Shown piece after piece: positions 9,930 to 19,154 of a DNA stretch of 40,287 bases (positions are counted from its first letter, which is position 1; every line of letters starts with the position of its first letter). A model generated the notes under the pieces. It was not told the DNA's origin and searched no databases. It saw only the letters and a program-made list of their open reading frames with translations. Source of the stretch: an uncultured Oscillospiraceae bacterium. Its GTDB lineage: Bacteria > Bacillota > Clostridia > Oscillospirales > Oscillospiraceae. Location: NCBI GenBank assembly GCA_947624585.1, contig CANQKZ010000010.1, forward strand, positions 1 to 40,287, written 5' to 3'. The translations under genes and the position numbers were made by a program.

Positions 9930-10810
9930 CGGATGAGAAGAGAAGGTCCGGGCCGGGAGGGCGCGGGCAGGACAATAAAAGACAGGGGCAGGGCCCCAAA
10001 AGGCCGCCGAAATCACAGGGCGGCGGGCCCCGCCGCCCGGAGCGGGACGGCTCCGACGGGGACGAGATCGAGGAGAGCTATATCGAGGGCCGCAACGCGG
10101 TCAGCGAGGCGCTGAAGGCGGGCAGGACCCTCAACAAGGTCTTCATCGCCGCCGGGGACACGGACGCGGGGCTCCGAAGGCTCACGGCCATGGCGCGGGA
10201 CGCCGGGGCCGTCGTGGTGGAGGTGGACCGGCGGAAGCTGGACTCCCTGAGCGTCACCGGGGCGCACCAGGGCATCGTGGCGCTGGCGGCGGTGAAGGAG
10301 TATTGCACGGTCCGGGACATCCTGGACTGTGCCCGGGAGCGGGGCGAGGCACCGCTGATCGTCATATGCGACGAGGTGTCCGACGGGCACAACCTGGGGG
10401 CCGTCATCCGCACCGGCGAGTGCGCCGGGGCCCACGGGGTCATCATCCCCAAGCGGCGCAGCGCGTCCCTGACGGCGGTGGTGTCCAAGACCTCCGCCGG
10501 GGCGGTGGAGTATATGCGGGTGGCGCGGGTGCCCAACCTGGCCTCCGCCATCAGGGAGCTGCAGGACGCCGGGGTGTGGATCTACGGCACGGCGGCGGAC
10601 GCGGAGCGCAGCGTCTTTGAGACGGATCTCACGGGACCGGTGGCGCTGGTCATCGGCTCCGAGGGGGACGGGATGCGCAAACTCACGGCGGAGAGCTGTG
10701 ATTTTGCCCTGTCCATCCCCATGAAGGGGCACATATCCTCCCTGAACGCCTCGACCAGCGCGGCCATCGTGCTCTATGAGGCGGTGCGGCAGAGGACCGT
10801 CGGAAAGTAA
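9926..10810 (+). CDS. rlmB: 23S rRNA (guanosine-2'-O-)-methyltransferase RlmB / TrmH family
   Basis: [129 protein letters not shown] start overlaps metK stop. Confidence 0.92.
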
Positions 10811-10958
10811 AAGGAAAATATTGACATCGCTCCGGCGCGCCTTTTGGGAGAGCGCGGGGCCGGAGACACGGAAGGATACAAGGCAGGCTAAGCCGCAAAA
10901 ATCTTTTTCCGGGGCGGGGCTTCTCCCCTGAACGGGAAGAAATCGGAGGCATCAGCTT

Positions 10959-13679
10959 ATGGCGAACGACAATAATTTATGGGACGACCTGGAGCTGTCG
11001 GGGGACTACGGCACGGACGAGGGGATGTCGGGGATATCCTTAGAGTCGATCCTGGCCGAGTTCAAGGGCAACGCATATCTGGACGGGGACAGGAAGACCC
11101 CGCCGGATGAGCTCCAGCGCATGACCGACGATATCCTCAAGGAGGCCCTGGGCCCCCGGGCGGACGCGACCTCCCGGACGGCGCGGGATCCCTCGGAGCA
11201 GCCGTCGCCGGGGATGCGCGGGGGCGGGCTTGACCCCATAAGCGAGGCGGGGATCCGAAGCGTCTTCAGCTCGCCGGAATTTAAAAGCATGAACAGCCGC
11301 CCGGCGCCGTCCGGGGGGGCCTCTCCCATGCCTCGGCCCGCGCCGGAGCCGAAGCCCGAACCGGAGATGGGATCCGAGCCCAAGGAGGAGCCGGAGGAGA
11401 GGCCCGGAAGAGGGCTCTTCCGCCGCAGGCGGGAACGGACGGCCCCCGACCCGGAGCCCCGGGAGGACGGGCCGGAGGAGGGCTTCGCGCCCGAACCGGA
11501 GCGGCAGGCGCCGGAGCCCGTACGCCCGGCGGCGGAACAGGCGCGGCATACGCCCGAGGCAGCGCGGCCCCACAGAGAGAAGAGACCGAAACGGGAGTAC
11601 GCCGGGGAGCGGGTGGAACCGGCCTACGATACGGCGCCGGAGATCGACCTTTCGGTGTTTGACGAGCCGGAGGAGAAGGAGAAGAGGCCCTCCAAGCGGG
11701 AGGGTATCGACCGGTTCATCGACTCCATCGACCGCAAGGGGCCCGAGACGCCCGCGGAGGAGGAGAAGAAGGCGGCGCGGTACGCCCGCCGGGGGGCGGA
11801 GGAGATCCGCCGGATCCCGACCGGGGAACCGGAGGACCCGGAGGACGGGGAGCCCGAAGATTTTGAGGAGGAAGAGGAGGAGCGCCCCAGGGGCGGTCTC
11901 CTCGGGAGACTGTTCCATGGCAGGAGCGAGGAGCCGGAGGAGCCGGAAGACGGGGAGGAATTCGGGGACGAGGACCTGGATGAACCGGAGGAGGAAGAGG
12001 AGGAAGAGGACTACTACATCGACATAGAGCCGGACCCGGACTTCCGCAAGGCCGCCTCCAAATACGCAAACCGCGTGCCGTCCCTGCGGTTCCGCGTCTT
12101 CGGCGCGTTCGTCGTCGTTGTGCTGATGGCGCTCACCACCTGGCTCTTCACGGCAGGGAAGGCCATGCCCCTCATCGGGCACACCTGGCGGGGCAACGTG
12201 GCGGGACTGCTCATCATGGAGCTGATAGTAGCGGCTCTGGGCATGGACGTGCTGACCCGGGGCCTGGAGGACATCCTGACGCTTCAGCCGGGGGCGGAAT
12301 CGCTGGTGTTCGTTTCCACGGCCATGTCGGTGATCGACGGGTTCGTGATGCTCGTCACAGGAAATTATGACAGGGGACTGCCCATGGCGGTGATCTCGGC
12401 CGTCTCCATCATGGCGGCGCTGAGCGCCAGAAAATCCTTCTATATGGCCTACTGCGACAGCCTCAAGGGCGCCCGCGCCACGTCCGCCAGCTTCGGCGTT
12501 GCCACGGACACAAAGGGCATGGAGGACAGGCGGATCCTTAAGAAGATATCCGGCGAGGCTTTCGGGTTCTACGCCAAGCTCACAAGCCCGGACCAGTCCG
12601 AAAAATTTTACGACGACGTGTCGCCGCTTCTGGTGATCGCCTCCTTCTCCCTGGCTTTCATCGCCACGGTGGGACACGCGGACCCCGGCGGATTCACACA
12701 TACCTTCTCCATTCTGACTGCCGTGTCGGCGGCGTTCCCGGCCACCGCGCTGTTCGCCCTGCCCTTCAAGTACGCCGCCTCGACCCTGAGGCACTCCGGC
12801 GCCGCCATCGCCGGGTACGCCGGGGCGAGGGACATCACCGAGTCGGACGGGGCGCTGATCACCGATCTCGACCTGTTCCCGGCGGGGAGCGTCAGGATGG
12901 AAGGGGTCAAGCTCTTCGAGGGGGTGGACCGGCAGAAGGCTTTGGCGGCTTCCGCGTCCCTGGTCATCGCCTCGGACTCGGGGCTCCGGCGGCTCTTTGA
13001 GGAGTTTTTGAAGAGCCAGACCCTCCAGCGCAAGCGGGTGGACGACTTCGCCTGCTACGACGGCGGGGGCATCGGGGGACTGGTGGACGGCCAGCGGGTG
13101 CTGGTGGGCACCGGCGCTTTCATGAGCCTGATGGGCCTGCGGGTCCCCGAGGCCATGAACACCGTGGGCAGCGTGTTCGCCGCCGTCGACGACGAGTTGG
13201 TTTGTATGTACTCTCTGTCCTACGCGCCCTCCGGGTCCGTCCAGTCGTCGCTGGTGTCGCTGCTGGCGGCCAATACCAACATCCTCATGGCCGTGCGGGA
13301 CTTCAACGTGACACCCAACACCGTCAAGCAGCGGTTCAAGGTGTCCATGGACGGGGTGGAGTATCTGCCCATCGAGACGGCGTACAGCCTGAGCCGGAAC
13401 GAGCTGCCGGAGGGCGGCGGCGTCTCCGCCATGCTTTGCAGGACCGGCCTCGCCCCCTTCGCCGAGGTCATCAACAGGGGGAAGCTCCTGAAGCTCATCA
13501 CCGACCTCAATACCGTCATCTCCTGCGCCGGGACGGCCATCTCCGGCCTTGTGATGTTCTATCTGAGCTGGTGCGGGGCCTACGCCGCCGCCAGCGCCCT
13601 CAACATCCTGCTTTTTATGTCCCTCATCGGCGCGTTCGTTTACATAATGAGCCAGGCGGTGCGGAAAAAGCTCAAATGA
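10959..13679 (+). CDS. Uncharacterised protein: long acidic low-complexity N-terminus plus degenerate P-type-ATPase-like membrane core
   Basis: Residues ~1-365 are E/P/R-rich. The C-terminal half has paired TM segments and P-type-ATPase-like order, including GGGIGGLVDGQRVLVGTGAFMSLMG (N-domain-like), but DLDLFPA where DKTGTLT is expected. Confidence 0.6.
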   Translation: MANDNNLWDDLELSGDYGTDEGMSGISLESILAEFKGNAYLDGDRKTPPDELQRMTDDILKEALGPRADATSRTARDPSEQPSPGMRGGGLDPISEAGIRSVFSSPEFKSMNSRPAPSGGASPMPRPAPEPKPEPEMGSEPKEEPEERPGRGLFRRRRERTAPDPEPREDGPEEGFAPEPERQAPEPVRPAAEQARHTPEAARPHREKRPKREYAGERVEPAYDTAPEIDLSVFDEPEEKEKRPSKREGIDRFIDSIDRKGPETPAEEEKKAARYARRGAEEIRRIPTGEPEDPEDGEPEDFEEEEEERPRGGLLGRLFHGRSEEPEEPEDGEEFGDEDLDEPEEEEEEEDYYIDIEPDPDFRKAASKYANRVPSLRFRVFGAFVVVVLMALTTWLFTAGKAMPLIGHTWRGNVAGLLIMELIVAALGMDVLTRGLEDILTLQPGAESLVFVSTAMSVIDGFVMLVTGNYDRGLPMAVISAVSIMAALSARKSFYMAYCDSLKGARATSASFGVATDTKGMEDRRILKKISGEAFGFYAKLTSPDQSEKFYDDVSPLLVIASFSLAFIATVGHADPGGFTHTFSILTAVSAAFPATALFALPFKYAASTLRHSGAAIAGYAGARDITESDGALITDLDLFPAGSVRMEGVKLFEGVDRQKALAASASLVIASDSGLRRLFEEFLKSQTLQRKRVDDFACYDGGGIGGLVDGQRVLVGTGAFMSLMGLRVPEAMNTVGSVFAAVDDELVCMYSLSYAPSGSVQSSLVSLLAANTNILMAVRDFNVTPNTVKQRFKVSMDGVEYLPIETAYSLSRNELPEGGGVSAMLCRTGLAPFAEVINRGKLLKLITDLNTVISCAGTAISGLVMFYLSWCGAYAAASALNILLFMSLIGAFVYIMSQAVRKKLK

Positions 13680-13733
13680 CCCGATTTTTGGGGGAGCGAT
13701 GAGAAAAAATCCCCAAAAAATATAAATTTGATG

Positions 13734-13762
13734 TTGTCAATCCGGTCAATCTGTATTATAAT
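13734..13762 (+). promoter_or_regulatory. Promoter (TTGTCA-17-TATAAT) for the EF-G-like gene
   Basis: TTGTCA 13734-13739, 17 nt, TATAAT 13757-13762, upstream of ATG 13848. Confidence 0.65.
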
Positions 13763-13847
13763 GTTGCCTTAGATGGGCACATTGCCGATAATGTGACTGA
13801 GATCACGCAAAGTCACTCAACAAAACTAATGAGAGGATCATGCATTT

Positions 13848-15875
13848 ATGGGCTACGCTGCTGAAAAAATTCGCAACATCGCGCTCCTTGGCCACGGCGG
13901 GAGCGGAAAGACCACCCTGGCGGAGAGTATGCTCTTTACCGCCGGCGCGGTGACGAGACAGGGCTCCGTTACCGCGGGCAACACCGTCTCCGACTATGAC
14001 GCGGAGGAGGTCAAGCGTCAGACAAGTATCTCCGCCACCACCATGTTCGCGGAGTTCAAGGGGAACAAGATCAATATCATCGACACCCCGGGTTATTTCG
14101 ACTTCGTGGGCGAGGTGTTCGAGGCCCTGCGTGTGGCCGACACCGCCGTCATCTGCGTGTCCGCCAAGGACCAGATGAACGTGGGCGCCGAGAAGGCGTG
14201 GAAGTATGTGAACGAGAGGAACCTGCCCCGGGCCATCTACATCTCCAAGGTGGACGAGGAGCACGCCAATTTCGAGAAGGCTTTTGACACTCTGCGCAAC
14301 GCTTTCGGATCCTCCGTCTGCGCTCTGACCGAGCCCATCATGGACGGCGAGAAGGTGGTTGGCATCGTTGAGGTGCTCAAGAAGAAGGCGTACAAGTTCT
14401 CCGGCGGCAAGCGCCAGGAGGTCCCCATGCCCGCGGACCTGAGCGGCAAGGTGGAGGAGCACTACGCCGAGCTTGTGGAGAACGCCGCCGGCACCAGCGA
14501 GGAGCTGATGGAGAAGTACTTCGAGGAGGGCGACCTCTCCGAGCAGGAGGTCTATGACGCCCTGGGCACCGGCATCGCCGCCGGTGAGATCTGCCCCGTG
14601 TTCTTCGGCAGCGCCGCCACCGGCATGGGCACCGAGGTGTTCATGGACAGTGTCATCAACCTGTTCCCCGCGCCCCGTGAGAACGGAGAGCCCGTGGACG
14701 GCTCCGCCCCCACCAAGCTCATCGTCTACAAAACCATTTCCGACCAGTTCGGCAAGTTCAGCCTCTTCAAGGTGGTCTCCGGCAAGGTGACCGCCGATAT
14801 GACGTTGACCAACGCCCGGTCCGGCGCCCAGGAGAAGCTGGGACATATCTACACCATGCGCGGCAAGCAGAACATCGAGGTTTCCGAGCTGGCGCCCGGC
14901 GACATCGGAGCCGTCTCCAAGCTGTCCGACACCAAGACCGGCGATACCCTCTGCGATCCCAAGGCTGTGGAGGCTGTGCCCGGCATCGAGTTCCCGGCTC
15001 CCTGCTACTCCATGGCCATCCGTCCCAAGACAAAGGGACAGGAGGACAAGGTTGCCCAGGGCCTGGCCCGTTTGCGCGACGAGGACGTGACCTTCACCGT
15101 CCAGAACAATGCCGAGACCCGCCAGATGGTGATCTCCGGCGCGGGCGATATGCAGCTGGACGTGCTCTGCTCGAAGCTGAAGAACAAGTTCGGCGTGGAG
15201 GTGGAGCTGGAGCCCGCCAAGGTGCCCTACCGGGAGAAGATCCGCAAAAAGATCGAGGCCCACGGCCGCCACAAGAAGCAGTCCGGCGGCCACGGCCAGT
15301 TCGGCGACGTGTGGATCCGCTTCGAGCCCCAGGACGAGAGCGAGGACATGATCTTCGCCGAGGAGGTCTTCGGCGGCGCGGTGCCCAAAAACTTCTTCCC
15401 CGCCGTTGAGAAGGGCCTGCGCGAGTCCGTGGGACGCGGCGTCCTGGCCGGGTATCCCATGGTCTATCTGAAGGCTACCCTGTACGATGGGTCCTACCAT
15501 CCGGTGGACTCCTCCGAAATGGCCTTCAAGACCGCCGCAAACCTTGCTTTCAAGGAGCTGGTCAACGCCTCTCCCGCCCTTCTGGAGCCCATCGGACTTC
15601 TGAAGGTCACCATCCCCGACGCCAATATGGGCGACATCATGTCCGACCTCTCCAAGCGGCGCGGCAGCCCCATGGGTATGAGCGTGGAAAACGGGATGCA
15701 GGTGGTGGAGGCCGAGGTGCCCATGGCCGAGATGGGCTCCTACGCCATCGACCTTCGGTCCATGACCCAGGGGCGCGGCTCCTTCACCTTTGAGTTCGTC
15801 CGCTACGACGAAGCCCCGGTGAACGTCCAGCAGAAGGTCATCGAAGAGGCCAAGGCAGCAGGCGACGCCGAGTAA
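13848..15875 (+). CDS. Elongation factor G-like translational GTPase (EF-G paralogue)
   Basis: ALLGHGGSGKTTLAESML (G1), DTPGYFDFVGEV (G3), SKVDEEHANF (G4-like), EF-G domain IV/V segments (PYREKIRKKIEAHGRHKKQSGGHGQFGDVWIRFEP). Confidence 0.92.
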   Translation: MGYAAEKIRNIALLGHGGSGKTTLAESMLFTAGAVTRQGSVTAGNTVSDYDAEEVKRQTSISATTMFAEFKGNKINIIDTPGYFDFVGEVFEALRVADTAVICVSAKDQMNVGAEKAWKYVNERNLPRAIYISKVDEEHANFEKAFDTLRNAFGSSVCALTEPIMDGEKVVGIVEVLKKKAYKFSGGKRQEVPMPADLSGKVEEHYAELVENAAGTSEELMEKYFEEGDLSEQEVYDALGTGIAAGEICPVFFGSAATGMGTEVFMDSVINLFPAPRENGEPVDGSAPTKLIVYKTISDQFGKFSLFKVVSGKVTADMTLTNARSGAQEKLGHIYTMRGKQNIEVSELAPGDIGAVSKLSDTKTGDTLCDPKAVEAVPGIEFPAPCYSMAIRPKTKGQEDKVAQGLARLRDEDVTFTVQNNAETRQMVISGAGDMQLDVLCSKLKNKFGVEVELEPAKVPYREKIRKKIEAHGRHKKQSGGHGQFGDVWIRFEPQDESEDMIFAEEVFGGAVPKNFFPAVEKGLRESVGRGVLAGYPMVYLKATLYDGSYHPVDSSEMAFKTAANLAFKELVNASPALLEPIGLLKVTIPDANMGDIMSDLSKRRGSPMGMSVENGMQVVEAEVPMAEMGSYAIDLRSMTQGRGSFTFEFVRYDEAPVNVQQKVIEEAKAAGDAE

Positions 15876-15892
15876 TCTTCCTGATAGAAACG

Positions 15893-15921
15893 ATCCGCCC
15901 GGAAATATCCGGGCGGATTTT
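15893..15921 (+). terminator. Rho-independent terminator
   Basis: ATCCGCCCGGA-AATA-TCCGGGCGGAT followed by TTTGAT, 17 nt after the EF-G-like stop. Confidence 0.8.
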
Positions 15922-15936
15922 GATAAAACGGTTTTC

Positions 15937-16227
15937 TCAATGGATCGCGCGGCCGTCTACGACAGCGTCGATGTAGACGGTGGCGCCTTCGACGGTGTAG
16001 TAGAGCTTGTATCATTTGGCGAAGAGGGCGCGTCGGTATCCTTCGGGAAGGCCGGGATCGTCGCACAGCGGGTTTTCGTAGGGATTACTTTCCAGACGCC
16101 GGGCGGCCGCCTCATATTCCGCCAGGAACCTTCTGGCGGCGGAGTGGCTTACATTCATGATGAAGTACATATGAGACTCGAGCTGCTTTTTGAGGTCCGA
16201 AGCGATGACAAGCTTGTAGTTAGGCAC
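15937..16227 (-). pseudogene. RelE/ParE-type toxin interrupted by an in-frame TGA
   Basis: MPNYKLVIASDLKKQLESHMYFIMNVSHSAARRFLAEYEAAARRLESNPYENPLCDDPGLPEGYRRALFAK*YKLYYTVEGATVYIDAVVDGRAIH*; TGA at 16012-16014; reading frame continues 24 sense codons to the next stop at 15937-15939. The intact ORF to the first stop is 16012-16227. Confidence 0.7.
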
Positions 16228-16513
16228 TTTCTCTCTCTCCTTCCTCTAAGATCCGGCGAAGCGAGTCGAGCAACTCATCATTGGCGACGTAAGCGGCGCC
16301 GATGAGACGGGCGGCGCGGCGTCGGGCGAGAGTTTCGGCGATGTCCTCCTCGCGGTCTAAGGACAGCGACAGAGGTACGGCGCGGTCGCGGACGATCTGG
16401 TTGAGGAACATATTGATGGCTCCGTTCATGGTCATGCCCAGCTTTGCGAGGATCTCCTCGGCCTGGGCCTTCAGCTCGGAGCCGGTGCGGATGGACATAT
16501 TGACACTGGCCAT
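16220..16513 (-). CDS. RelB/DinJ-family antitoxin
   Basis: MASVNMSIRTGSELKAQAEEILAKLGMTMNGAINMFLNQIVRDRAVPLSLSL is a typical RelB/DinJ N-terminus; overlaps the toxin start by 8 nt. Confidence 0.88.
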   Translation of the reverse strand: MASVNMSIRTGSELKAQAEEILAKLGMTMNGAINMFLNQIVRDRAVPLSLSLDREEDIAETLARRRAARLIGAAYVANDELLDSLRRILEEGERESA

Positions 16514-16538
16514 ATTTTTTCACCCCCTTTACAGATAT

Positions 16539-16567
16539 AGTATATACAAAAACCGGTGCAATGTCAA
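16539..16567 (-). promoter_or_regulatory. TA operon promoter (TTGACA-17-TATACT) with palindrome GTATATAC over -10
   Basis: Minus strand TTGACA at 16567-16562, 17 nt, TATACT at 16544-16539; 8-bp palindrome 16540-16547 could be an autorepression operator. Confidence 0.65.
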
Positions 16568-16595
16568 TACAAACGCGAAAAAAGGTGTGAGATCG

Positions 16596-17309
16596 GTGGA
16601 CAGGACGGTTAAAGTCGCGTTGATCGACGAAAACGACTGGTACAGGGAGTTCCTGGGGCAGGTCCTTCCGTCCCGTGGGATAAAGCCTGTGGGCGGCGGG
16701 AGGAGGCCGGAGTCCGCGCGGGAGGCTGTCGCCAGGGCGGAGGTGGTCCTGCACACCGTGTCTCTGGAGGACAACCGGTGCCGGGAGCTGATCCGGGTGC
16801 TGTCCGGTCTGCCCCGGAGAGCCGTTCCGGCGGTGGTGCTCCTGTCGGACACCTTCGGCGTCGGCGCGCCCGCCGGGGGCGGTCTGCGGGTGCGGGTGGG
16901 GAAGGCCGACTCCGTCGGCGTCCTCACGGAGCGCGTCCGGGAGGCGGCCCGGGAACGGGAGACGCTTTTGGCGGCCATAAGCGGGGAGCTGAAAGCGGAG
17001 CCGACGGCGGAGGCGCTGTTGAAGGCATTGAGCCTCGACGGGGATCTCGACGGCTGCGCGTATCTGCGGCTGGCATTGCCCCTGTCCCGGGGCGGGAGGG
17101 CCTCCGCCAAGGAGATTTACGCGGATGTGGCCCGCCGGGCCCATACGTCGCCGGAGAATGTGGAGAGGGATATCCGCTCCGCCGTCAGCGAGAGGTACCA
17201 TACCTCCCCGGCGTGGGTGCGGATGATGATCTTCGGGCGCGAGTGGGACGGGAAGAAGACGAATCTGACGCTCATCTCCCGGCTGGGGAGCTTTATATCC
17301 GATCGGTAA
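16596..17309 (+). CDS. Divergent Spo0A-like regulator (receiver-like N-terminus, Spo0A-type C-terminal DNA-binding domain)
   Basis: GTG start; C-term DGCAYLRLALPLSRGGRASAKEIYADVARRAHTSPENVERDIRSAVSERYHTSPAWVRMMIFG matches the Spo0A C-domain pattern (G.lYLR.A......tK.lYp.iA....tt...VERaIRhaIe). Confidence 0.65.
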   Translation: MDRTVKVALIDENDWYREFLGQVLPSRGIKPVGGGRRPESAREAVARAEVVLHTVSLEDNRCRELIRVLSGLPRRAVPAVVLLSDTFGVGAPAGGGLRVRVGKADSVGVLTERVREAARERETLLAAISGELKAEPTAEALLKALSLDGDLDGCAYLRLALPLSRGGRASAKEIYADVARRAHTSPENVERDIRSAVSERYHTSPAWVRMMIFGREWDGKKTNLTLISRLGSFISDR

Positions 17310-17339
17310 GCCGCGCTGGCGGCGGAATGGAGAATAGCG

Positions 17340-18647
17340 ATGTGGTTTGACGAGGCTGTGATTTATCAGATATATCCTCTGGGGCTCTGCGGGGCGCCGG
17401 AGGAGAACGACGGGGTCGGGACGCCGCGTATATTGCGGCTCCTGGATTGGGTGGAGCACATCGAAAGACTGGGGGCCACGGCGGTACTGCTGAACCCCGT
17501 CTTCGAGAGCGACCGGCACGGATACGATACCAGGGACTATTTCACCGTGGACTGCCGCCTGGGCGGGGATGAGGACTTGAGGCGTGTCTGCGACGCTTTC
17601 CACGAAAAGGGCATCCGGGTGATGTTCGACGCGGTGCTCAACCACGTGGGCCGGGGGTTCTGGGCCTTCCGGGACGTGCGGAAGAGGCAGTGGGACAGCC
17701 CGTACAAGGACTGGTTCCAGCTCGACTTCGGCGGGAACTCCGCCTTCAACGACGGGTTCTGGTATAAATGCTGGGAGAGCGCACAGGAGCTGGTGTGTCT
17801 GAATTTGTGGAACAACGACGTGGTGGAGCACCAGTTCGCCGCCATCCGCTCCTGGGTGGAGCGGTTCGGTATCGACGGGCTCCGGCTGGACGTGGCCTAC
17901 TGTCTGCCGCCGGAGTATCTGAAAAGGCTCCGGTGGTTCGCCAATTCCCTGAAGCCGGATTTCGTGCTCATGGGGGAGACGCTCCACGGGGACTACAACC
18001 GGTGGATGTCCGATGAGATGTGTCACTCTGTGACGAATTATGAGTGCTACAAGGGGCTCTGGTCGGCGTTCAACGACATGAACCTCTTTGAGATCGGCCA
18101 CTCCCTGGCCCGTCAGTTCGGGCCGGAGCCCTGGACGCTGTACAAGGGGCGGCGCCTGCTGAGCTTCCTGGACAACCACGATGTGGAGCGCATCGCGTCC
18201 AAGCTCCGGGACAAGAAGCAGCTGGCGCCCGCCTGGGGGCTGGTGTTTGGGATGCCCGGCGTGCCCGCCGTGTACTACGGCAGCGAGTGGGGCATGGAGG
18301 GGCACAAGTCCCACGGGGACCGGGAACTGAGGCCGGCGGTGGAGCGGCCGGAGTGGAACGGGCTGACGGACTGGATCGCGAAGCTGGCGGCGGCGCGGAA
18401 GGGAAGTTCGGCGCTTCAATACGGGACATACAGGAATTTACAGATCCAGAACAAATTCCTTGTTTTCGAGCGGGCGGCGGACTTCGAGCGGGTGATCGTG
18501 GCGGTGAACGCCTCGCCGGAAAGACAGTGGGCCCACTTTGACGCCCGGGCCGGGCGGGGGGTGGACCTGATATCCGGGGAGGTCCACGATTTTGGCGGCG
18601 GAAGCGAGCTGGCGCCCTACTCGGTGTACTTCTGGAGGATCGAGTGA
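17340..18647 (+). CDS. GH13 alpha-amylase-family glycoside hydrolase
   Basis: Regions I-IV: FDAVLNHVG, GLRLDVAYCL, LMGETLHG, SFLDNHDVERI. Confidence 0.93.
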   Translation: MWFDEAVIYQIYPLGLCGAPEENDGVGTPRILRLLDWVEHIERLGATAVLLNPVFESDRHGYDTRDYFTVDCRLGGDEDLRRVCDAFHEKGIRVMFDAVLNHVGRGFWAFRDVRKRQWDSPYKDWFQLDFGGNSAFNDGFWYKCWESAQELVCLNLWNNDVVEHQFAAIRSWVERFGIDGLRLDVAYCLPPEYLKRLRWFANSLKPDFVLMGETLHGDYNRWMSDEMCHSVTNYECYKGLWSAFNDMNLFEIGHSLARQFGPEPWTLYKGRRLLSFLDNHDVERIASKLRDKKQLAPAWGLVFGMPGVPAVYYGSEWGMEGHKSHGDRELRPAVERPEWNGLTDWIAKLAAARKGSSALQYGTYRNLQIQNKFLVFERAADFERVIVAVNASPERQWAHFDARAGRGVDLISGEVHDFGGGSELAPYSVYFWRIE

Positions 18648-19154
18648 ATGGTTGAGCTGAGAAGGCTGTCCCCGGAGGACGGGGAGGACGTGTACGGGAT
18701 GCTCCAGGCCATCCCGGCGGAGGAGAACGGGTTCGTCAACTCCGCAAACGGCCTGAGTTATGAGGAATACAGACGATGGCTCGAAAAGGCGGACGCGGAG
18801 AGCCGGGCAACCGGCCTTACGGACGGGTGGAAGGTACCGCAGACCACGTACTGGCTGTACGCGGACGGCGTTCCCGTGGGGATGGGAAAGGTGCGCCGTT
18901 TCCTGACCGACGCCCTGCGGGAGCATGGCGGACACATCGGTTACGCCGTGAGGCCCGGGTTCCGGGGCATGGGATACGGGACGGAGCTTCTGCGACTCCT
19001 GCTTTGTGAGGCGGGCGGGATGGGGATCCGGCGGGCGCTGGTGACCATAGACCCGTCCAACGGTGCGTCCCGGGCCGTGGCAAGGGCCAACGGCGGGGTG
19101 GAGGAGCCGGTTTCGGGGGAGCGGGTGCGCGTATGGCTGGACACAGCGAGATGA
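18648..19154 (+). CDS. GNAT-family N-acetyltransferase
   Basis: GHIGYAVRPGFRGMGYGTELLRLLLCEA is the acetyl-CoA binding motif A; ATG abuts previous stop. Confidence 0.88.
   Translation: MVELRRLSPEDGEDVYGMLQAIPAEENGFVNSANGLSYEEYRRWLEKADAESRATGLTDGWKVPQTTYWLYADGVPVGMGKVRRFLTDALREHGGHIGYAVRPGFRGMGYGTELLRLLLCEAGGMGIRRALVTIDPSNGASRAVARANGGVEEPVSGERVRVWLDTAR

Noticed and set aside
11040-12794. 584-aa minus-strand ORF
   Set aside because: Antisense shadow of the acidic P-type-ATPase-like protein; Arg/Leu/Gly-rich complement of Glu/Pro-rich codons.
13803-15500. 565-aa minus-strand ORF
   Set aside because: Antisense shadow of the EF-G-like gene; low-complexity His/Leu/Gly composition.
16012-16014. 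TGA read as Trp/selenocysteine
   Set aside because: TGA is the ordinary stop of several neighbouring genes and no SECIS-like hairpin was evident; a nonsense change is simpler.
16278-18419. 713-aa minus-strand ORF
   Set aside because: Antisense shadow of the Spo0A-like and GH13 genes; no SD and no domain signature.
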